Assembly: GCA_030626045.1 (NCBI GenBank)
Contig: DAOUPS010000068.1
Coordinates: forward strand, 1 to 5,142
Source of the DNA: a bacterium
Lineage (GTDB): Bacteria; Patescibacteriota; Minisyncoccia; Moranbacterales; DUUL01
Length of the DNA stretch: 5,142 nucleotides
Direction of reading: 5' to 3'
A program made the position numbers and the translations under genes. Below, piece after piece: positions 4,722 to 5,142 of this stretch. Every line of letters begins with the position of its first letter. Positions within the stretch are counted from its first letter, which is position 1. The notes beneath the pieces are model-generated. The model was given only the letters and a program-made list of their open reading frames with translations. It did not search any database and was not told the origin of the DNA.

Positions 4722-5142
4722 ATGAACAAAAAGACTCAAAAATTCACCGTTGCGGCCACTTGTGCCGGCTGTCCGATCGGTCTTATTGTCCGTACCGTTC
4801 TGAATGCGACGGATGATGATATTGTTGTTGCTAATGCTACCGGATGCATGGAAGTGACCTCAACGATATATCCGAATACAGCCTGGAATGTTCCGTATAT
4901 CCACAGTGTGTTCGGGAATACGGGAGCTACGATATCGGGAATTGAAACAGCTTATCGATCACTGAAAAAGCAAAAGAAGCTGAAAAATAATAAGCCGGTG
5001 AAATTTGTAGCTTTTGGGGGTGACGGAGGGACATATGATATCGGGCTTCAAGCTTTGTCCGGAGCCCTGGAACGGAAACATGATTTTTGTTATGTTTGCT
5101 ACGACAATGGCGCGTATATGAACACAGGCAACCAAAGAAGCG
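4722..5142 (+). CDS. porB: 2-oxoacid (pyruvate):ferredoxin oxidoreductase, beta subunit, N-terminal part
   Basis: The frame is open for 140 codons to the window end, roughly the first half of a typical beta subunit (TPP_enzyme_C fold, PF02775). Visible motifs are TCAGCP (C14, C17), NATGCMEVTSTIYPNTAW (38-55, C42), PYIHSVFGNTGATISGIETAY (58-78, without gaps), GGDGGTYDIGLQALSG (99-114) and YDNGAYMNTGNQRS (127-140). GDG plus the downstream N is the Mg-TPP diphosphate-binding motif. C14, C17 and C42 correspond to three of the four ligands of the proximal [4Fe-4S] cluster; the fourth lies beyond the window. Most stand-alone beta subunits read GHxxCxGCG at the N-terminus. Here GH is VA and the last G is P, more like the start of monomeric PFOR beta domains. 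The ATG at 4722 follows a 79-nt gap from the alpha stop. That gap holds a six-codon ATG frame (4693-4713) but no clear promoter, terminator or Shine-Dalgarno sequence. Confidence 0.92.
   Translation, partial: MNKKTQKFTVAATCAGCPIGLIVRTVLNATDDDIVVANATGCMEVTSTIYPNTAWNVPYIHSVFGNTGATISGIETAYRSLKKQKKLKNNKPVKFVAFGGDGGTYDIGLQALSGALERKHDFCYVCYDNGAYMNTGNQRS

Overview
The window is a bacterial-type, compact, moderately AT-rich fragment using the standard code: TGG is the Trp codon and TGA appears only as a stop. It holds seven protein genes, two of them cut by the window edges. I see no rRNA, tRNA, CRISPR array or transposase gene. My best guess is a fermentative anaerobe, perhaps from the Candidate Phyla Radiation (Parcubacteria/Moranbacteria-like). 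This rests on the ferredoxin-dependent pyruvate oxidoreductase, the membrane-anchored double-thioredoxin protein with an acidic low-complexity N-terminus, and the small single-TM protein beside it. The taxonomic guess is inference only. None of the seven starts has a Shine-Dalgarno sequence at a normal distance.

Layout: positions 1-321 (minus strand) are the N-terminal 107 codons of a LigB/MEMO-like class III dioxygenase-fold protein. Positions 322-567 form a divergent intergenic region holding a 33-nt interrupted palindrome, a heptad-phased YAAT repeat and a sigma70-type promoter (TTGCCA-17-TGTTACACT region) facing right. Positions 568-2286 are a probable two-gene operon: a 139-aa single-TM acidic protein of unknown function, then a 420-aa membrane-anchored protein with two thioredoxin-like domains. 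The first domain carries CENC and the second, DsbA-like, carries CPYS instead of CxxC.

Positions 2287-2538 hold no convincing gene. They carry two diverged tandem copies of a repeat (offset 122 nt) whose hairpin arms differ by compensatory changes, followed by a GC-rich hairpin just ahead of the next operon. Positions 2539-5142 encode the four subunits of a 2-oxoacid (most likely pyruvate):ferredoxin oxidoreductase in the order gamma, delta, alpha, beta. The beta subunit is truncated by the window end.

Together the por genes would oxidise pyruvate and CoA to acetyl-CoA and CO2. Electrons would pass from TPP in the alpha/beta core through the beta-subunit cluster and the two delta-subunit [4Fe-4S] clusters to ferredoxin. 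The upstream pair probably acts at the cell surface in thiol-disulfide chemistry. No functional link between the two operons is visible. The least explained signal is the covarying tandem repeat between them.
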